NCBI RefSeq assembly: GCF_021233355.1
Contig: NZ_CP089507.1
Span: 3,163,001-3,227,000 of the forward strand
Reading direction: 5' to 3'
DNA from: Luteimonas fraxinea
Lineage (GTDB): Bacteria; Pseudomonadota; Gammaproteobacteria; Xanthomonadales; Xanthomonadaceae
Length of the DNA stretch: 64,000 nucleotides
How positions within the stretch are numbered: the first letter of the stretch is position 1; the number at the start of each line of letters is the position of its first letter. Below the pieces are notes generated by a model that had not been told where the DNA came from, did not search any database, and saw only the letters and a list, made by a program, of their open reading frames with translations. A program made the position numbers and the translations under genes. Positions 1 through 11,485 of this stretch are shown here, one piece after another.

Positions 1-2462
<2,462 letters not shown>

Positions 2463-2619
2463 GCGGGCGCTAAACGCCCGTCCCCGGTTGTTGACCGGCC
2501 GCCCGGCAGGGGACATGCTTCACGGCCTAACGAGGTCTGTAATCGGTTTCCAAGGTCGAGAACGGTCCGAATACAGTCCACGCCGGCGCGTCGAAACGGG
2601 CCGGTTCCAGGAGATTGCT

Positions 2620-2826
2620 ATGCTGATTTTGACCCGCCGCGTCGGGGAGACGCTGATGATTGGTGACCAGGTGTCGGTCACCGTGTTGGGCGTCAAGGGC
2701 AACCAGGTGCGCATCGGTATCACCGCACCCAAGGACGTTGCCGTGCACCGCGAGGAGATCTATCAGCGCATCCATCGCGAAGGCGATGGTGCCGAAGCGC
2801 AAGAAGATTTGCCGCAGACGCCCTGA
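2620..2826 (+). CDS. csrA: Carbon storage regulator CsrA/RsmA
   Basis: A 68-residue RNA-binding translational regulator that dimerises and binds GGA motifs in mRNA leaders, controlling carbon flux, motility and biofilm or virulence traits. The protein begins [16 protein letters not shown] and carries the conserved [11 protein letters not shown] and HREEIYQRI segments, which form the five-stranded core and the RNA-binding face. The C-terminal tail (from about residue 53) is acidic and poorly conserved, as usual. The ATG is preceded by an AGGAGA ribosome site with good spacing. It lies between alaS and tRNA-Ser(GCT)/tRNA-Arg(ACG), the same order as alaS-csrA-serV-argV in enterobacteria. Confidence 0.97.
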   Translation: MLILTRRVGETLMIGDQVSVTVLGVKGNQVRIGITAPKDVAVHREEIYQRIHREGDGAEAQEDLPQTP

Positions 2827-2876
2827 GCCGTTATCCTTCGCACCGCGTTCGGCGCTTGCGTCGAACGTGTTGCTTC

Positions 2877-2969
2877 GGAGAGTTGCCCGAGTGGCTGAAG
2901 GGGCTCCCCTGCTAAGGGAGTATGGGGCTTAAAACTCCATCGAGGGTTCGAATCCCTCACTCTCCGCCA
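2877..2969 (+). tRNA. serV: tRNA-Ser (anticodon GCT)
   Basis: A 93-base tRNA with encoded CCA. The acceptor arms GGAGAGT and ACTCTCC pair perfectly, the T arm is GAGGGTTCGAATCCCTC, and a long variable arm (class II) marks a serine tRNA. The anticodon loop reads CTGCTAA, giving anticodon GCT for AGC/AGT codons. It starts 50 bases after the csrA stop with no terminator between, so it may be read from csrA as well as from its own promoter. Confidence 0.97.
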
Positions 2970-3026
2970 CTGCTCGAATTCGATCGGATTTCCCCGGAAA
3001 TCGCAGAGAAAAATTCTTGATAGTGG

Positions 3027-3055
3027 TTGACGAAGCAAACGTTTTGCTAGAAAAT
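3027..3055 (+). promoter_or_regulatory. Probable sigma-70 promoter of tRNA-Arg
   Basis: In the AT-rich gap between the two tRNAs there is a TTGACG box (3027-3032), a 17-base spacer and GAAAAT (3050-3055). The bases after it (TCCGC) are GC-rich, like the discriminators of stringently controlled stable-RNA promoters. The expected start is about 10 bases before the mature tRNA-Arg. The assignment rests on box similarity only. Confidence 0.5.
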
Positions 3056-3071
3056 TCCGCTTCTGTTCAAG

Positions 3072-3148
3072 GCGCCCGTAGCTCAGTTGGATAGAGCACC
3101 AGGCTACGAACTTGGGGGTCGGAGGTTCGAATCCTTCCGGGCGCACCA
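3072..3148 (+). tRNA. argV: tRNA-Arg (anticodon ACG)
   Basis: A 77-base tRNA with encoded CCA. The acceptor arms GCGCCCG and CGGGCGC pair fully; the D arm is GCTC/GAGC; the anticodon arm is CCAGG-CTACGAA-CTTGG with one G-U pair, giving anticodon ACG (A34 is normally edited to inosine by TadA to read CGN codons). The T loop TTCGAAT is standard. It follows tRNA-Ser(GCT) by 102 bases, matching the csrA-serV-argV order of enterobacteria, where argV is repeated; here only one copy is present. Confidence 0.97.
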
Positions 3149-3161
3149 GAACAACGAAGAG

Positions 3162-3187
3162 GCCAGCGAGCGATCGCTGGCTTTTTT
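3162..3187 (+). terminator. Rho-independent terminator of the tRNA cluster
   Basis: A perfect 8-bp stem GCCAGCGA/TCGCTGGC with a GCGA tetraloop is followed at once by six T. It starts 14 bases after the tRNA-Arg CCA and is the cleanest terminator in the window. Confidence 0.93.
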
Positions 3188-3670
3188 GTTGCGCGCGTGT
3201 TTTTGCCGGGGCGTGTGCGACGGTTTCGATCAGTCACGCATCGGGCGGTGCATTTACATCGCAGATGTCGCGCTGTGCATCGGCTGGCGATTCTTGCGGC
3301 GACGCCGCGCGTCTTCGATGACCATGGTTGCGCGTTGTGAATGACGCATCTATTCGCATGTGTCAGACGTTGCGGGACCCGCGCGCAACGTCGCATGCCG
3401 ATGCGTGATCGCGTCTGGAGCGCCGTCTCGAACGCGTGTGTAGGGACGCCGGCTGGTGCGATATGCGACAGCTCGCCGTAAGAGCGCGTCGGGAAAACGA
3501 GACTGCGCACGCCACGCCATCCAATAGCGCGACGCGATCGACCAGCTCAAGTGATCCCCGCGCAGAGGCGAAGTGCTTTACACCAGCCCATAGGGCGGTT
3601 CATCCATGGACCCGCGCATACGACCGGATGTCTCCGGGCGTGGCCGACGCGGGCGCGCCGCAGTGGCGCG
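3188..3670. other. 483-base gene-free stretch
   Basis: I see no convincing gene, RNA or repeat between the tRNA terminator and the end of the convergent nucleotide-sugar dehydrogenase gene. Open frames here are short or run antisense through the neighbouring gene and have no ribosome site or recognisable protein. No direct repeat of the tRNA-Arg 3' end was spotted, so there is no visible integration scar. Confidence 0.5.
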
Positions 3671-4960
3671 CTACAGCCGCGCGTCCACCGCGTCGGCGGG
3701 CAGCACGGCCTTGACGTCGAACAGCACCGCGCCCGGCTTGCCGAACGCGCGCAGGCCATCTGCGCCGAGTTCGCGGAACTGGGTGTGTGCAACTGCGAGG
3801 ATGATCGCGTCGTAGGCGCCCGTCTCCGGCGTGCCGATCGGCGTGAGTCCGTACTCGTGCTGCGCATAGGCCGCCGCGACCCATGGATCGTGCACGTCGA
3901 CTTCGATGCTGTAGCTCTGCAGTTCGCGCACCACATCGATCACGCGCGTGTTGCGCAGGTCGGGGCAGTTCTCCTTGAACGCGAGGCCCATCACGAGCAC
4001 GCGCGCGCCGGCGGTCTGGATGCCGCGCTGCTGCATCAGCTTCACCACGCGCTGGGCGACGTGCAGGCCCATGCTGTCGTTGATGCGACGGCCTGCGAGG
4101 ATCACTTCGGGGTGGTAACCGATCTCCTGCGCCTTGTGCGTCAGGTAATACGGATCGACGCCGATACAGTGGCCGCCGACCAGGCCCGGGCGGAACGGCA
4201 GGAAATTCCACTTCGTGCCCGCGGCTTCGAGCACTTCGTGCGTGTCGATGCCGAGGCGGTCGAAGATCAGCGCGAGCTCGTTGACGAGGGCGATGTTGAC
4301 GTCCCGCTGGGTGTTCTCGATGACCTTCGCCGCTTCGGCCACGCGGATGCTCGACACGCGATGCGTGCCGGCTTCGACGATGTCGCGATACAGCGCGTCG
4401 ACGAAACCTGCTGCCGCGTCGCTGGAACCGGCGGTGACCTTGAGCGTGTTCTCCAGCCGGTGTTGCTTGTCGCCCGGGTTGATGCGTTCGGGGCTGTAGC
4501 CGACGTGGAAGTCGTCGCGGTAACGCAGGCCCGACACGGCTTCGAGGATCGGCACACAGATCTCTTCCGTCGCGCCGGGATACACCGTCGATTCGTAGAT
4601 CACTACGCCACCGCGTTGCAGGGCGGCGCCGACCGCGCGACTAGAAGCTTCCAGTGCCGACAGGTCGGGACGCTTGTAGGCATCGACCGGCGTCGGCACG
4701 GTGACGATGTGTACGTTGCAGCCTGCGAGATCGGCCGCGTCGGCGCTGTAGCGCAGATGCGCGGCCGCGCGCAGTTCGTCGGGCGACAGTTCGCGGGTGT
4801 GGTCGTCGCCGCGCTGCAGGCCCGCCACGCGCGTCTGGTCGATATCGAAACCCAGCGTCGCGTGGCGACGCCCGAATGCGACCGCGAGCGGCAGGCCCAC
4901 GTAGCCGAGGCCGATGACGGCGATGCGGATGTCGTCGCGTGCGGGCAGCGGTGCGGTCAT
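3671..4960 (-). CDS. tviB: UDP-N-acetyl-hexosamine 6-dehydrogenase (WbpO/TviB type)
   Basis: NAD-dependent enzyme of 429 residues that oxidises C6 of a UDP-N-acetylhexosamine to the uronic acid, a precursor for O-antigen or capsule. The N-terminal Rossmann motif is GLGYVGLPL (from residue 17), followed by FDID; the catalytic cysteine is Cys265 in [11 protein letters not shown], and the C-terminal domain has [18 protein letters not shown]. The [16 protein letters not shown] segment and length fit the WbpO/TviB branch better than UDP-glucose dehydrogenase. The start chosen is the ATG at 4960 ([10 protein letters not shown]), just before the Rossmann strand. No other polysaccharide gene is adjacent within the window, which is unusual for this family. 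Substrate (GlcNAc or GalNAc form) cannot be told from sequence. Confidence 0.88.
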   Translation of the reverse strand: MTAPLPARDDIRIAVIGLGYVGLPLAVAFGRRHATLGFDIDQTRVAGLQRGDDHTRELSPDELRAAAHLRYSADAADLAGCNVHIVTVPTPVDAYKRPDLSALEASSRAVGAALQRGGVVIYESTVYPGATEEICVPILEAVSGLRYRDDFHVGYSPERINPGDKQHRLENTLKVTAGSSDAAAGFVDALYRDIVEAGTHRVSSIRVAEAAKVIENTQRDVNIALVNELALIFDRLGIDTHEVLEAAGTKWNFLPFRPGLVGGHCIGVDPYYLTHKAQEIGYHPEVILAGRRINDSMGLHVAQRVVKLMQQRGIQTAGARVLVMGLAFKENCPDLRNTRVIDVVRELQSYSIEVDVHDPWVAAAYAQHEYGLTPIGTPETGAYDAIILAVAHTQFRELGADGLRAFGKPGAVLFDVKAVLPADAVDARL

Positions 4961-5016
4961 GCAGGGAGTCGCTCGTTGGGCAATCGGCGCAGTGTAGCGG
5001 ACGCCCGCAAACGGCT

Positions 5017-5856
5017 TCAGGTGTCGGCGAGCCAGGCGGCGATCGCGTCCGGTGCGCGCATCAACGCGAAATGGTCGGCCTTCGCACCCAGGCGCGCGGC
5101 GTCGAAACCATCGATCGCGGTGTCCGCGCTGCCGAGTTTGCCGAGCAGGAAACGCAGCGACGACGGCGGGCCGAGCCAGTCGTCGTCGAGCCACGCCGCG
5201 CGGACGGGCACATCGACACGCGCCATCGCCGCATCGATGTCGACATCCACGCCGGCTGCCGCATAACGCCCGCGCAATCCGCTGCGCGTCCAGTCGGCGA
5301 TCACGCCGCGCGACTCATTGCCGGCGAAGCGCAGCCGGCGCCCCGGCAGCACGCCGCGCGTACGCGCGAGCCACGCCATGAAGCGGTACAGCGGTGGCAA
5401 CGTGTAGCGCACGCGCGGCGGGAACGCGCGCCAGTAGGGCGCGCCGCTGGCGACCAGCCACAGCGCGTCGGCCGCATCGGGTTGCAGCGCGAGATGGCAA
5501 CAGGCGAGCTGCCCGCCGAGGCTGTGCCCGCCGATGACGCGCGTCGCGCCCGGCACGGCGTCATCCAGCGCTGCCTCGCTGCGCGCGATGTCGGCGAGCA
5601 GTTCGCGGTAGCCCCAGTCGTGCGTGCGGCCGGCGCGCAGGCTGCTCGAGCCGATGCCGCGCCATTCGTGCAGGCCGACGGCGATGTCGCGCGCAGCCAG
5701 CGCGTCGGCGAACGGCAGGTAATGCTTCGCGGGCACGCCCATCGCCGGCAGCCACAACAGCCGGCGCGTCGGCGCGTCGGGCACGCGCATGATCAGTTCG
5801 AAGCGATGGCCGTCGCCGCTGTCGAGTGGTTCGACGCGGTCAGCCACCGTGCTCAC
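5017..5856 (-). CDS. Alpha/beta-fold hydrolase
   Basis: A 279-residue predicted soluble hydrolase. The nucleophile elbow is GGHSLGG with Ser112; upstream is a WLPAMGV oxyanion-type segment and a GIGSS loop; the likely acid lies in [11 protein letters not shown] and the likely base in KADHFALMR near the C-terminus. This C-terminal layout matches the YheT/serine-aminopeptidase-like hydrolases annotated only by fold. The start is a GTG at 5856 overlapping the thiD stop by four bases (GTGA), so the two are translationally coupled. The substrate is unknown; nothing ties it to thiamine beyond position. Confidence 0.8.
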   Translation of the reverse strand: MSTVADRVEPLDSGDGHRFELIMRVPDAPTRRLLWLPAMGVPAKHYLPFADALAARDIAVGLHEWRGIGSSSLRAGRTHDWGYRELLADIARSEAALDDAVPGATRVIGGHSLGGQLACCHLALQPDAADALWLVASGAPYWRAFPPRVRYTLPPLYRFMAWLARTRGVLPGRRLRFAGNESRGVIADWTRSGLRGRYAAAGVDVDIDAAMARVDVPVRAAWLDDDWLGPPSSLRFLLGKLGSADTAIDGFDAARLGAKADHFALMRAPDAIAAWLADT

Positions 5857-6668
5857 GACGCGAGCGGGCCCAGATGGCCGAGCACGCTGACCGCACTGCG
5901 CCCGGGGCGGTAGGCGTCGCGCATTGCGCGGTGCACGTAGTTGATGCCGGCGCGGCATGCAGTCGCGGCGTCGTCGCCCAGCGCGAGGCGTGCGGCGATC
6001 GCCGACGACAGCGTGCAGCCGGTGCCGTGGCCGTCGATCTCGAGCCGCGGCGCGCGATGTGCGAAGGCCGCACCGGCATCGGCGTAGCGATCCACGACTT
6101 CGTCGCCTTCATCGAGATGGCCGCCCTTGAGCAGCACGCCGTGGGCGCCGAGCGCGCGCAGCGCCGCAAGTGCGGCTTCGGCGTCGGGGCCGGCGGCGAT
6201 GCGGCGGCCGAGCAGCAGTTCGGCTTCCGGCAGATTCGGTGTCAGCACGCGTGCGCGCGGAATCAGGCGTGTGCGCAGCGCGCCAAGCGCGTCGTCGTCG
6301 AGCAGCTTCGCCCCCGAGGTCGCGATCATCACCGGGTCCAGCACCACCGGCACGTCGGGACACAGCGCCAGCGCGTCGGCCACGGCGTCGACGATCTCCG
6401 CGGTCGCGAGCATGCCGATCTTCACCGCACGCACGTCGAAGTCGTCGAAACAGGCGTCGATCTGCGCGCGCAGAAATTGGATGGGCGGCGCGTGCACCGC
6501 GGTGACGCCGCGGGTGTGCTGCGCGGTCAACGCGGCGATCGCGGACAGGCCGTGCACGCCGTGCGCGGCGAAGGTCTTGAGGTCGGCCTGGATGCCGGCG
6601 CCACCGCCGGAATCGGAACCGGCGATCGTGAGCACGGAAGGCGGGCGGGGCGCGGACGGATCGGTCAT
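5853..6668 (-). CDS. thiD: Hydroxymethylpyrimidine/phosphomethylpyrimidine kinase
   Basis: A 271-residue ribokinase-family enzyme that phosphorylates HMP and then HMP-P to HMP-PP for thiamine synthesis. The N-terminal [23 protein letters not shown] motif is diagnostic, with [14 protein letters not shown] after it, and the C-terminal [14 protein letters not shown] anion hole and catalytic Asp region is present. The ATG at 6668 gives the usual length; a longer upstream frame lacks similarity. No thi-box (TPP riboswitch) is recognisable in the 82 bases upstream of its start. It is the first gene of a pair with the hydrolase. Confidence 0.96.
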   Translation of the reverse strand: MTDPSAPRPPSVLTIAGSDSGGGAGIQADLKTFAAHGVHGLSAIAALTAQHTRGVTAVHAPPIQFLRAQIDACFDDFDVRAVKIGMLATAEIVDAVADALALCPDVPVVLDPVMIATSGAKLLDDDALGALRTRLIPRARVLTPNLPEAELLLGRRIAAGPDAEAALAALRALGAHGVLLKGGHLDEGDEVVDRYADAGAAFAHRAPRLEIDGHGTGCTLSSAIAARLALGDDAATACRAGINYVHRAMRDAYRPGRSAVSVLGHLGPLAS

Positions 6669-6716
6669 GCGCACATTGTGCAACAGCGCCCGGCGCGGAA
6701 TGCAGCGTGCACGCAT

Positions 6717-6742
6717 CGACCGGCCGCGTGTGCGGCCGGTCG
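6717..6742 (-). terminator. Strong hairpin after phoH
   Basis: An 11-bp perfect stem CGACCGGCCGC/GCGGCCGGTCG with a 4-base loop sits eight bases past the phoH stop on the minus strand. There is no U tract, so it may act as a weak or Rho-assisted terminator, or as an mRNA 3'-end stabiliser, between phoH and thiD. Confidence 0.5.
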
Positions 6743-6750
6743 TGCGGAGG

Positions 6751-8154
6751 TCAAAGCACTTCGGACGCGAAGTCGGCCAGGCGCGAACGCTCGCCCCGAC
6801 GCAGCGTCACGTGCGCGCTGTGCGCCCAGTTCTTGAAGCGGTCGACCGCGTAGGTCAGGCCCGACGTCGTTTCGGTAAGGTAGGGCGTGTCGATCTGTTC
6901 GACGTTGCCCAGACACACGATCTTCGTGCCGGGACCGGCGCGGGTGATCAATGTCTTCATCTGCTTGGGCGTGAGGTTCTGCGCCTCGTCGAGGATCAGA
7001 TACCGCGACAGGAACGTGCGCCCGCGCATGAAGTTCATCGAGCGGATCTTGATGCGCGACGCCAGCAGATCGTTGGTCGCCGCGCGGCCCCAGCTGCCGC
7101 CTTCCTGGTTGTGCGTCAACACTTCGAGATTGTCGGTCAGCGCGCCCATCCACGGCGTCATCTTTTCCTCTTCCGTGCCGGGCAGGAAACCGATGTCCTC
7201 TCCGACGCTGACCGTCGCGCGGGTCATGATGATCTCGCGGTAGCGCTGCTGGTCCATCGTCTGCGCCAGCCCTGCCGCGAGTGCGAGCAGCGTCTTGCCG
7301 GTGCCGGCGGTGCCGAGCAGCGTGACGAAGTCGACTTCCGGATCCATCAGTGCGTTGAGCGCGAAATTCTGCTCGCGGTTGCGCGCGTTGATGCCCCACA
7401 CCGCGTGCTGGCTGTGGCGGAAGTCGTCGACGATCTGCAGCGTCGCGCGGCCGTCTTCCACCTTCGTTACGCGGAACTCGGATTCCTCGTCACCCGGCAG
7501 GTACAGGAACTGGTTCGCGTACCAGCCGTCTTCTTCCGATACCGAGAGGTCGTAATACGTGCGGCCCTTGTCGGTCCACGAACGCAGGTCCTTGCCGTGG
7601 ATCGTCCAGAAATCCGCCGGCAACGCCGTTGCGCCGGTGTAGAGCAGGCTGAAATCGTCGAGCGCGCGGTCGTTCTCGTAGTCCTCGTTGGGAATGCCGG
7701 CGATCGCCGCCTTGATCCGGAGGTTGATGTCCTTCGAGACGAACACGACCGGGTAATCCGGCTCGGTACGCACCAGGTCGAGGATCGCGCCGAGGATCCG
7801 GTTGTCGGGCGCGGCTGCGCCGAACGAGGTCGGGTCTTCGCTGGGCGTCGTGGTCTGGAACCGCAGTTTGCCGACGCTCTGCGCGCCGCGCAGCTGCAGG
7901 CCCTGCGGACGCAGCAACGGCAGGCCGGTCGCGATCTGGTCGCTGCCCGCCGCTTCGATCAGTTCGTTGAGAAAGCGGCTGACCTGCCGCGCATTGCGGC
8001 TGGCCTCGGTAGTGCCTTTCTTGCCGTTATCGAGTTCTTCGATCACCTGCATCGGCAGGTAGACATCGTGCTCCTCGAACTTGAACAGCGCCGTGGGATC
8101 GTGCATGAGCACGTTGGTGTCGAGAACGTAGACGCGCTTGCCTTTGGTCATCAT
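6751..8154 (-). CDS. phoH: PhoH-family ATPase with N-terminal PIN domain
   Basis: A 467-residue protein joining a PIN-like RNase domain ([13 protein letters not shown] near residue 8, with later acidic residues in PDNRILG and VSKDINLR) to a PhoH/RecD-like P-loop ATPase (Walker A GTAGTGKT, Walker B LILDEAQN, and KIVCLGN sensor). This is the PhoH2/YlaK architecture, reported in other bacteria to have RNA helicase/RNase activity and often a toxin-antitoxin-like role; here no antitoxin gene precedes it. Start chosen at the first of two adjacent ATGs (8154, 8151); no strong ribosome site is seen for either. Confidence 0.9.
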   Translation of the reverse strand: MMTKGKRVYVLDTNVLMHDPTALFKFEEHDVYLPMQVIEELDNGKKGTTEASRNARQVSRFLNELIEAAGSDQIATGLPLLRPQGLQLRGAQSVGKLRFQTTTPSEDPTSFGAAAPDNRILGAILDLVRTEPDYPVVFVSKDINLRIKAAIAGIPNEDYENDRALDDFSLLYTGATALPADFWTIHGKDLRSWTDKGRTYYDLSVSEEDGWYANQFLYLPGDEESEFRVTKVEDGRATLQIVDDFRHSQHAVWGINARNREQNFALNALMDPEVDFVTLLGTAGTGKTLLALAAGLAQTMDQQRYREIIMTRATVSVGEDIGFLPGTEEEKMTPWMGALTDNLEVLTHNQEGGSWGRAATNDLLASRIKIRSMNFMRGRTFLSRYLILDEAQNLTPKQMKTLITRAGPGTKIVCLGNVEQIDTPYLTETTSGLTYAVDRFKNWAHSAHVTLRRGERSRLADFASEVL

Positions 8155-8275
8155 CGGAGTGTCGGCGTTCCGTGTTGAAAAGGGATGACGGGAGTGGAGC
8201 TTTCGTTGCACACGCACGGCCGCGCCGCCGTGACCCGCGATGCGGGACGGCGAGTGGCACGTTCGGAAGTGGCCG

Positions 8276-8758
8276 TCACTGCGACTGCGCAGCCTGCAGT
8301 GCGTCGAGTACGGCCTGCGCATGGCCCGGCACGCGGACCTTGCGCCATTCGGCCGCGATGCGGCCGTCGGGATCGATCAGGAACGTGCTGCGCTCGATGC
8401 CCAGCACGGTCCGGCCATACATGTTCTTCTCGCGGATCACGTCGAACGCGCGACACAAGGCTTCGTCCGCATCGCTGACCAGCGGAAACGCGAAGCCCTG
8501 CTTGGCGCAGAAATTGTCGTGTGATTTCACCGAGTCGCGCGAGACGCCCAGCACGTCGGCGTCGAGCGCCTGGAACTGCGGCAACAGCGCGCTGAAATCC
8601 AGGCCCTCGGTCGTACAACCGGGCGTGGAATCCTTCGGGTAGAAGTAGAGGACGAGCCAGCGTCCGGCGTGGTCGGCCAGTGTGGCCTTCGCGCCGCCCG
8701 ACAGCGCCAGTGGCAGCTGCAGGGTGGCCTTTGCGAGCTTCTTGCGTGTTCCGCTCAT
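8276..8758 (-). CDS. bcp: Thioredoxin-dependent thiol peroxidase (Bcp/PrxQ)
   Basis: A 160-residue peroxiredoxin that reduces hydrogen and organic peroxides. The peroxidatic cysteine is Cys48 in STPGCTTEG. The +5 position that holds the resolving cysteine in Escherichia coli Bcp (TPGCTTEACDF type) is leucine here. Two other cysteines, Cys84 (HDNFCAKQG) and Cys102, remain; a Cys48-Cys84 pair is the arrangement I recall for the characterised Xanthomonas campestris Bcp. The ATG at 8758 gives normal length. It lies between phoH and gcvR, all on the minus strand with gaps of 80-120 bases. Confidence 0.94.
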   Translation of the reverse strand: MSGTRKKLAKATLQLPLALSGGAKATLADHAGRWLVLYFYPKDSTPGCTTEGLDFSALLPQFQALDADVLGVSRDSVKSHDNFCAKQGFAFPLVSDADEALCRAFDVIREKNMYGRTVLGIERSTFLIDPDGRIAAEWRKVRVPGHAQAVLDALQAAQSQ

Positions 8759-8841
8759 CGTTCGAACGGGCGTTCCATTGCGACGGTCGTGATCACAATG
8801 CGCGCGTGTTCCTGCTTTCGCAAGCGTCCGCGCGCATCGGA

Positions 8842-9408
8842 TCAGAACTTCATCGGATCCATGATCGCGTCGAGGTTCAGGTGGTCGCAGAACTCGAGGA
8901 AATCGTCGCGCAGCGCAGCGATGTGCATGTTCGCCGGGATGCCGATCGTGATCTGCGCCGAGAACATGTCGGCGCCGGTCTGCATCGCGCGATAGCGCGA
9001 GGAGTGCAGGCTTTCGATCGTGATGCCCTGGCGATCGAAGAAGTCGGCCAGCTGGAACAGGATGCCGGCCTTGTCGGCGGCGACCACTTCCACCACGTAG
9101 GGCAGCAGGTTCGACTGGATCGGCTTCGGGCCCGTGCGATACCACACCAGCTTCAGGTCTTCCTCGCGCTCCAGGCGCGTGAGCATCGCCTCGAGCTTGG
9201 CGACCGCATCCCACGGACCGTTCGCCAGTGCCGTGACCGAAACGTCCCGTCCCACGGTCGACAGACGCGTGTCGACCATGTTGCAACCGCTGTCGGCGAT
9301 ACGACGCGACACAGACAGCAGCGGCGACGCCGGATGCGTGGTGTACGCGTTGATCAGCAGGTAATTCTCGTTCGGCGAGGGCCGGGCAGCGGTATCGGAT
9401 TCGGTCAA
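8842..9408 (-). CDS. gcvR: Glycine cleavage system transcriptional repressor-like ACT protein
   Basis: A 188-residue protein with two ACT domains: the first around ADSGCNMVDTRLSTVGRDVSV, the second around VEVVAADKAGILFQLADFF with the SLHSSRYRA strand. This is the GcvR family, which binds GcvA and adjusts gcv expression to glycine. The start is taken as TTG at 9408 (TTG-ACC-GAA-TCC), which gives the family length; no ATG lies close upstream and the ribosome site is poor. It is divergent from dapA across about 217 bases. Confidence 0.85.
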   Translation of the reverse strand: MTESDTAARPSPNENYLLINAYTTHPASPLLSVSRRIADSGCNMVDTRLSTVGRDVSVTALANGPWDAVAKLEAMLTRLEREEDLKLVWYRTGPKPIQSNLLPYVVEVVAADKAGILFQLADFFDRQGITIESLHSSRYRAMQTGADMFSAQITIGIPANMHIAALRDDFLEFCDHLNLDAIMDPMKF

Positions 9409-9625
9409 GGGGGCGTCCGCGGCGGAAAATCTGTTCGACTGCGAGGGTCGATGGCGACTGGAGGGTGAACGGCGGTCCGGGCAGGGCCGGATGCGGCGGC
9501 CAGCATACTTGCCCGCGCTTCGTGGCCGCAAGTAACATCGGCCAGCATTTTCCGGGCCAAACTGCGTGTTTCCCGGCTCCACGTTTCTCTGCGACCGCAC
9601 TGCGGCCGCCCATCGGACTCCCATC

Positions 9626-10528
9626 TTGCGACTTTCAGGCAGCATCACCGCACTTGCCACCCCCTTCGACGCCACCGGTGCACTCGACCGCGCGGCGTGG
9701 AAACGGCTGGTCGAGTGGCAGCTCGCCGCGGGCACGCAGGGACTCGTGGTCGCCGGCTCGACCGGCGAAGCGGCGACGCTGGAAGACGATGAATACGACT
9801 GGCTCGTCCGCAGCGCGGTCGAACTGGCTGCCGGCCGCGTGCCCGTGCTCGCCGGCACCGGCCTGTCGGCGACGTCGAAGACGATCGCCGCGACGCAGCG
9901 GCTCGCGCAACTCGGCGCGGATATCGCGCTGGTGGTCGTGCCGGCCTATGTGCGGCCGACCCAGGCAGGCCTGCTCGCGCATTACCGCGCGGTTGCCGAT
10001 GCCGGCGGCCTGCCGGTGCTGCTCTACAACGTGCCCGGTCGCACCGGCACCGACATGCTGCCCGAGACCGTCGCCGAACTGGCGCGGCATCCGCGCATCG
10101 TCGGCATCAAGGAAGCGCACAGCGGTGTCGAGCGCATGCAGGCGCTGCTCGCGCTGCAGAGCGAGGATTTCGCGGTGCTCAGCGGCGACGATCCGACCGC
10201 CGCGCGCGCGATGCTCGCCGGCGCTGATGGCGTCATTTCGGTCGTGTCGAACCTCGTGCCCGGCGCGTTCCGCAAGCTCTGCGATCTGGCCCGCAGTGGT
10301 CAGGCCGACGCTGCGCATGACTGGGACGCGCGCCTGCAGCCGCTGCACACGTTCTGCGGCATCGAACCCAACCCCATTCCCGTCAAGGCGGTGCTGAGCA
10401 GACAGGGCCTCGGCCATGGCCTGCGTCTGCCTTTGACGACACTGGCCCAGGCGCATGATGCGCAGGCCGACGATGCGACGCGACTCGCGGCGGACCTCGA
10501 AACGTCCTGCCGTGCCCGCGCCGCCTGA
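9626..10528 (+). CDS. dapA: 4-hydroxy-tetrahydrodipicolinate synthase
   Basis: A 300-residue (beta/alpha)8 lyase condensing pyruvate with aspartate semialdehyde, the first step toward diaminopimelate and lysine. Seen: GSTGEAATL, the Tyr134 of VLLYNVPG, the Schiff-base Lys162 in VGIKEA and GDDPTA. These numbers match E. coli Tyr133/Lys161 within one residue when the TTG at 9626 is the start ([15 protein letters not shown]), which I prefer over an upstream GTG at 9566. It is followed after 19 bases by a BamC-like lipoprotein, as in E. coli dapA-bamC. Confidence 0.95.
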   Translation: MRLSGSITALATPFDATGALDRAAWKRLVEWQLAAGTQGLVVAGSTGEAATLEDDEYDWLVRSAVELAAGRVPVLAGTGLSATSKTIAATQRLAQLGADIALVVVPAYVRPTQAGLLAHYRAVADAGGLPVLLYNVPGRTGTDMLPETVAELARHPRIVGIKEAHSGVERMQALLALQSEDFAVLSGDDPTAARAMLAGADGVISVVSNLVPGAFRKLCDLARSGQADAAHDWDARLQPLHTFCGIEPNPIPVKAVLSRQGLGHGLRLPLTTLAQAHDAQADDATRLAADLETSCRARAA

Positions 10529-10547
10529 TTTCCCAGGAGATTCCACG

Positions 10548-11060
10548 ATGCGTCCACCCCGTTCCTCCATGCGCTATCTCGCCATTGCCGTCGTCGCGGT
10601 CGCAGTCGTGGGCACCAGCGGCTGCCGCTGGTTCAAGAAGGACAACGCGCTGTACGCGCAGAGCCCGGAAACCCGTCCGCTCGAAGTCCCGCCGGATCTC
10701 GACCGTCCGCGTACCGACGGTGCGATGGCACTGCCCGAAGCGACCACGTCGGTGACCCGCTCGGGCACGGCAGCGGCGCCGGCCGATTCGAACGTGTCCT
10801 TCAGCGCCACCGGTGCGCGCGATGCGGTGTTCGCGCAGGTCGGCGAAGCGCTGGCTGCCACCGACGGTGTGACCGTCAACAGCCGTTCGCAGGTGCTGGG
10901 CACCTACGACGTGTCCTACGCCGGCAGCCAGTTTCTGGTTCGCGTGGCATCGCAGCAGGGTGGCGCCGTGGTCTCGGCAGTCGATCCGCGAGGCGTGGCC
11001 GCGACCGGCGATGCGCCGACGCGTCTGATCGCGGCGCTGCAGGCTGCGCTGGCACAGTAA
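10548..11060 (+). CDS. bamC: BamC/NlpB-like outer-membrane lipoprotein, short form
   Basis: A 170-residue lipoprotein: signal MRYLAIAVVAVAVV with lipobox GTSGC, then a segment reading RPLEVPPDLDRP that resembles the start of BamC (NlpB), the BAM complex accessory. The C-terminal half has the pattern of one BamC helix-grip domain (GTYDVSYAGSQFLVRV ... SAVDPRGVAATG ... LIAALQAALAQ); E. coli BamC has two such domains and is about twice as long. An AGGAGA ribosome site precedes the ATG at 10548. The dapA-bamC adjacency supports the call. Role in outer-membrane protein assembly is inferred from family and context. Confidence 0.7.
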   Translation: MRPPRSSMRYLAIAVVAVAVVGTSGCRWFKKDNALYAQSPETRPLEVPPDLDRPRTDGAMALPEATTSVTRSGTAAAPADSNVSFSATGARDAVFAQVGEALAATDGVTVNSRSQVLGTYDVSYAGSQFLVRVASQQGGAVVSAVDPRGVAATGDAPTRLIAALQAALAQ

Positions 11061-11111
11061 AGACGGGCAGGCGGCGTCCGAGGTTCGGACGTCGTCGACC
11101 CCCGGATACGG

Positions 11112-11138
11112 AAACGGGCGCCTCGGCGCCCGTTTTTC
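11112..11138 (+). terminator. Rho-independent terminator of dapA-bamC
   Basis: ACGGGCGCC/GGCGCCCGT 9-bp stem with a very small loop followed by five T, 50 bases after the lipoprotein stop and 24 bases from the end of convergent fdxA. A short A run on the other side may let it work weakly in reverse. Confidence 0.88.
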
Positions 11139-11161
11139 GTAGTGCGATCGCGCTGCGCGGA

Positions 11162-11485
11162 TCAGCGCTCCAGCAGCGGCAGCTTGTCCGGCTTGCCTTC
11201 CCAGTCCTTGGCGTCGGCCAGCGCGTCTTTCCGCGTGGTGATGACCGGCCACGCCTTGGCCAGATCGGCATTGAGCGCGACGAACGCTTCCTGGCCCGCC
11301 GGCACGTCGTCCTCGGGATAGATCGCGTTGATCGGGCATTCCGGCTCGCACAGCGTGCAGTCGATGCACTCGTCGGGATCGATGACGAGGAAGTTCGGCC
11401 CTTCGTGGAAACAGTCCACCGGGCAGACCTCGACGCAGTCGGTGTACTTGCACTTGATGCAGTTTTCGGTGACGACGAAAGGCAT
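11162..11485 (-). CDS. fdxA: 7Fe (3Fe-4S/4Fe-4S) ferredoxin FdxA
   Basis: A 107-residue soluble electron carrier. The first cluster region is [14 protein letters not shown] (Cys9, 12, 17, 21) and the second [12 protein letters not shown]; the spacing CxxCx4CxxxCP is that of FdxA-type seven-iron ferredoxins, where one cysteine of the first motif is dispensable. A C-terminal extension of about 50 residues with a [10 protein letters not shown] segment is usual for this family. It is a single gene, convergent with dapA-bamC and separated by 414 bases from tRNA-Glu. Confidence 0.95.
   Translation of the reverse strand: MPFVVTENCIKCKYTDCVEVCPVDCFHEGPNFLVIDPDECIDCTLCEPECPINAIYPEDDVPAGQEAFVALNADLAKAWPVITTRKDALADAKDWEGKPDKLPLLER

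Noticed and set aside
3072..3200. tRNA-Arg as a possible integration (att) site
   Set aside because: No repeat of the tRNA 3' end, integrase or phage gene was seen downstream.
3551..5266. A 571-codon plus-strand open frame over the nucleotide-sugar dehydrogenase
   Set aside because: Antisense shadow with no recognisable protein.
6669..6750. A TPP riboswitch in front of thiD
   Set aside because: The short leader lacks the conserved thi-box segments and holds a plain hairpin belonging to the phoH side.
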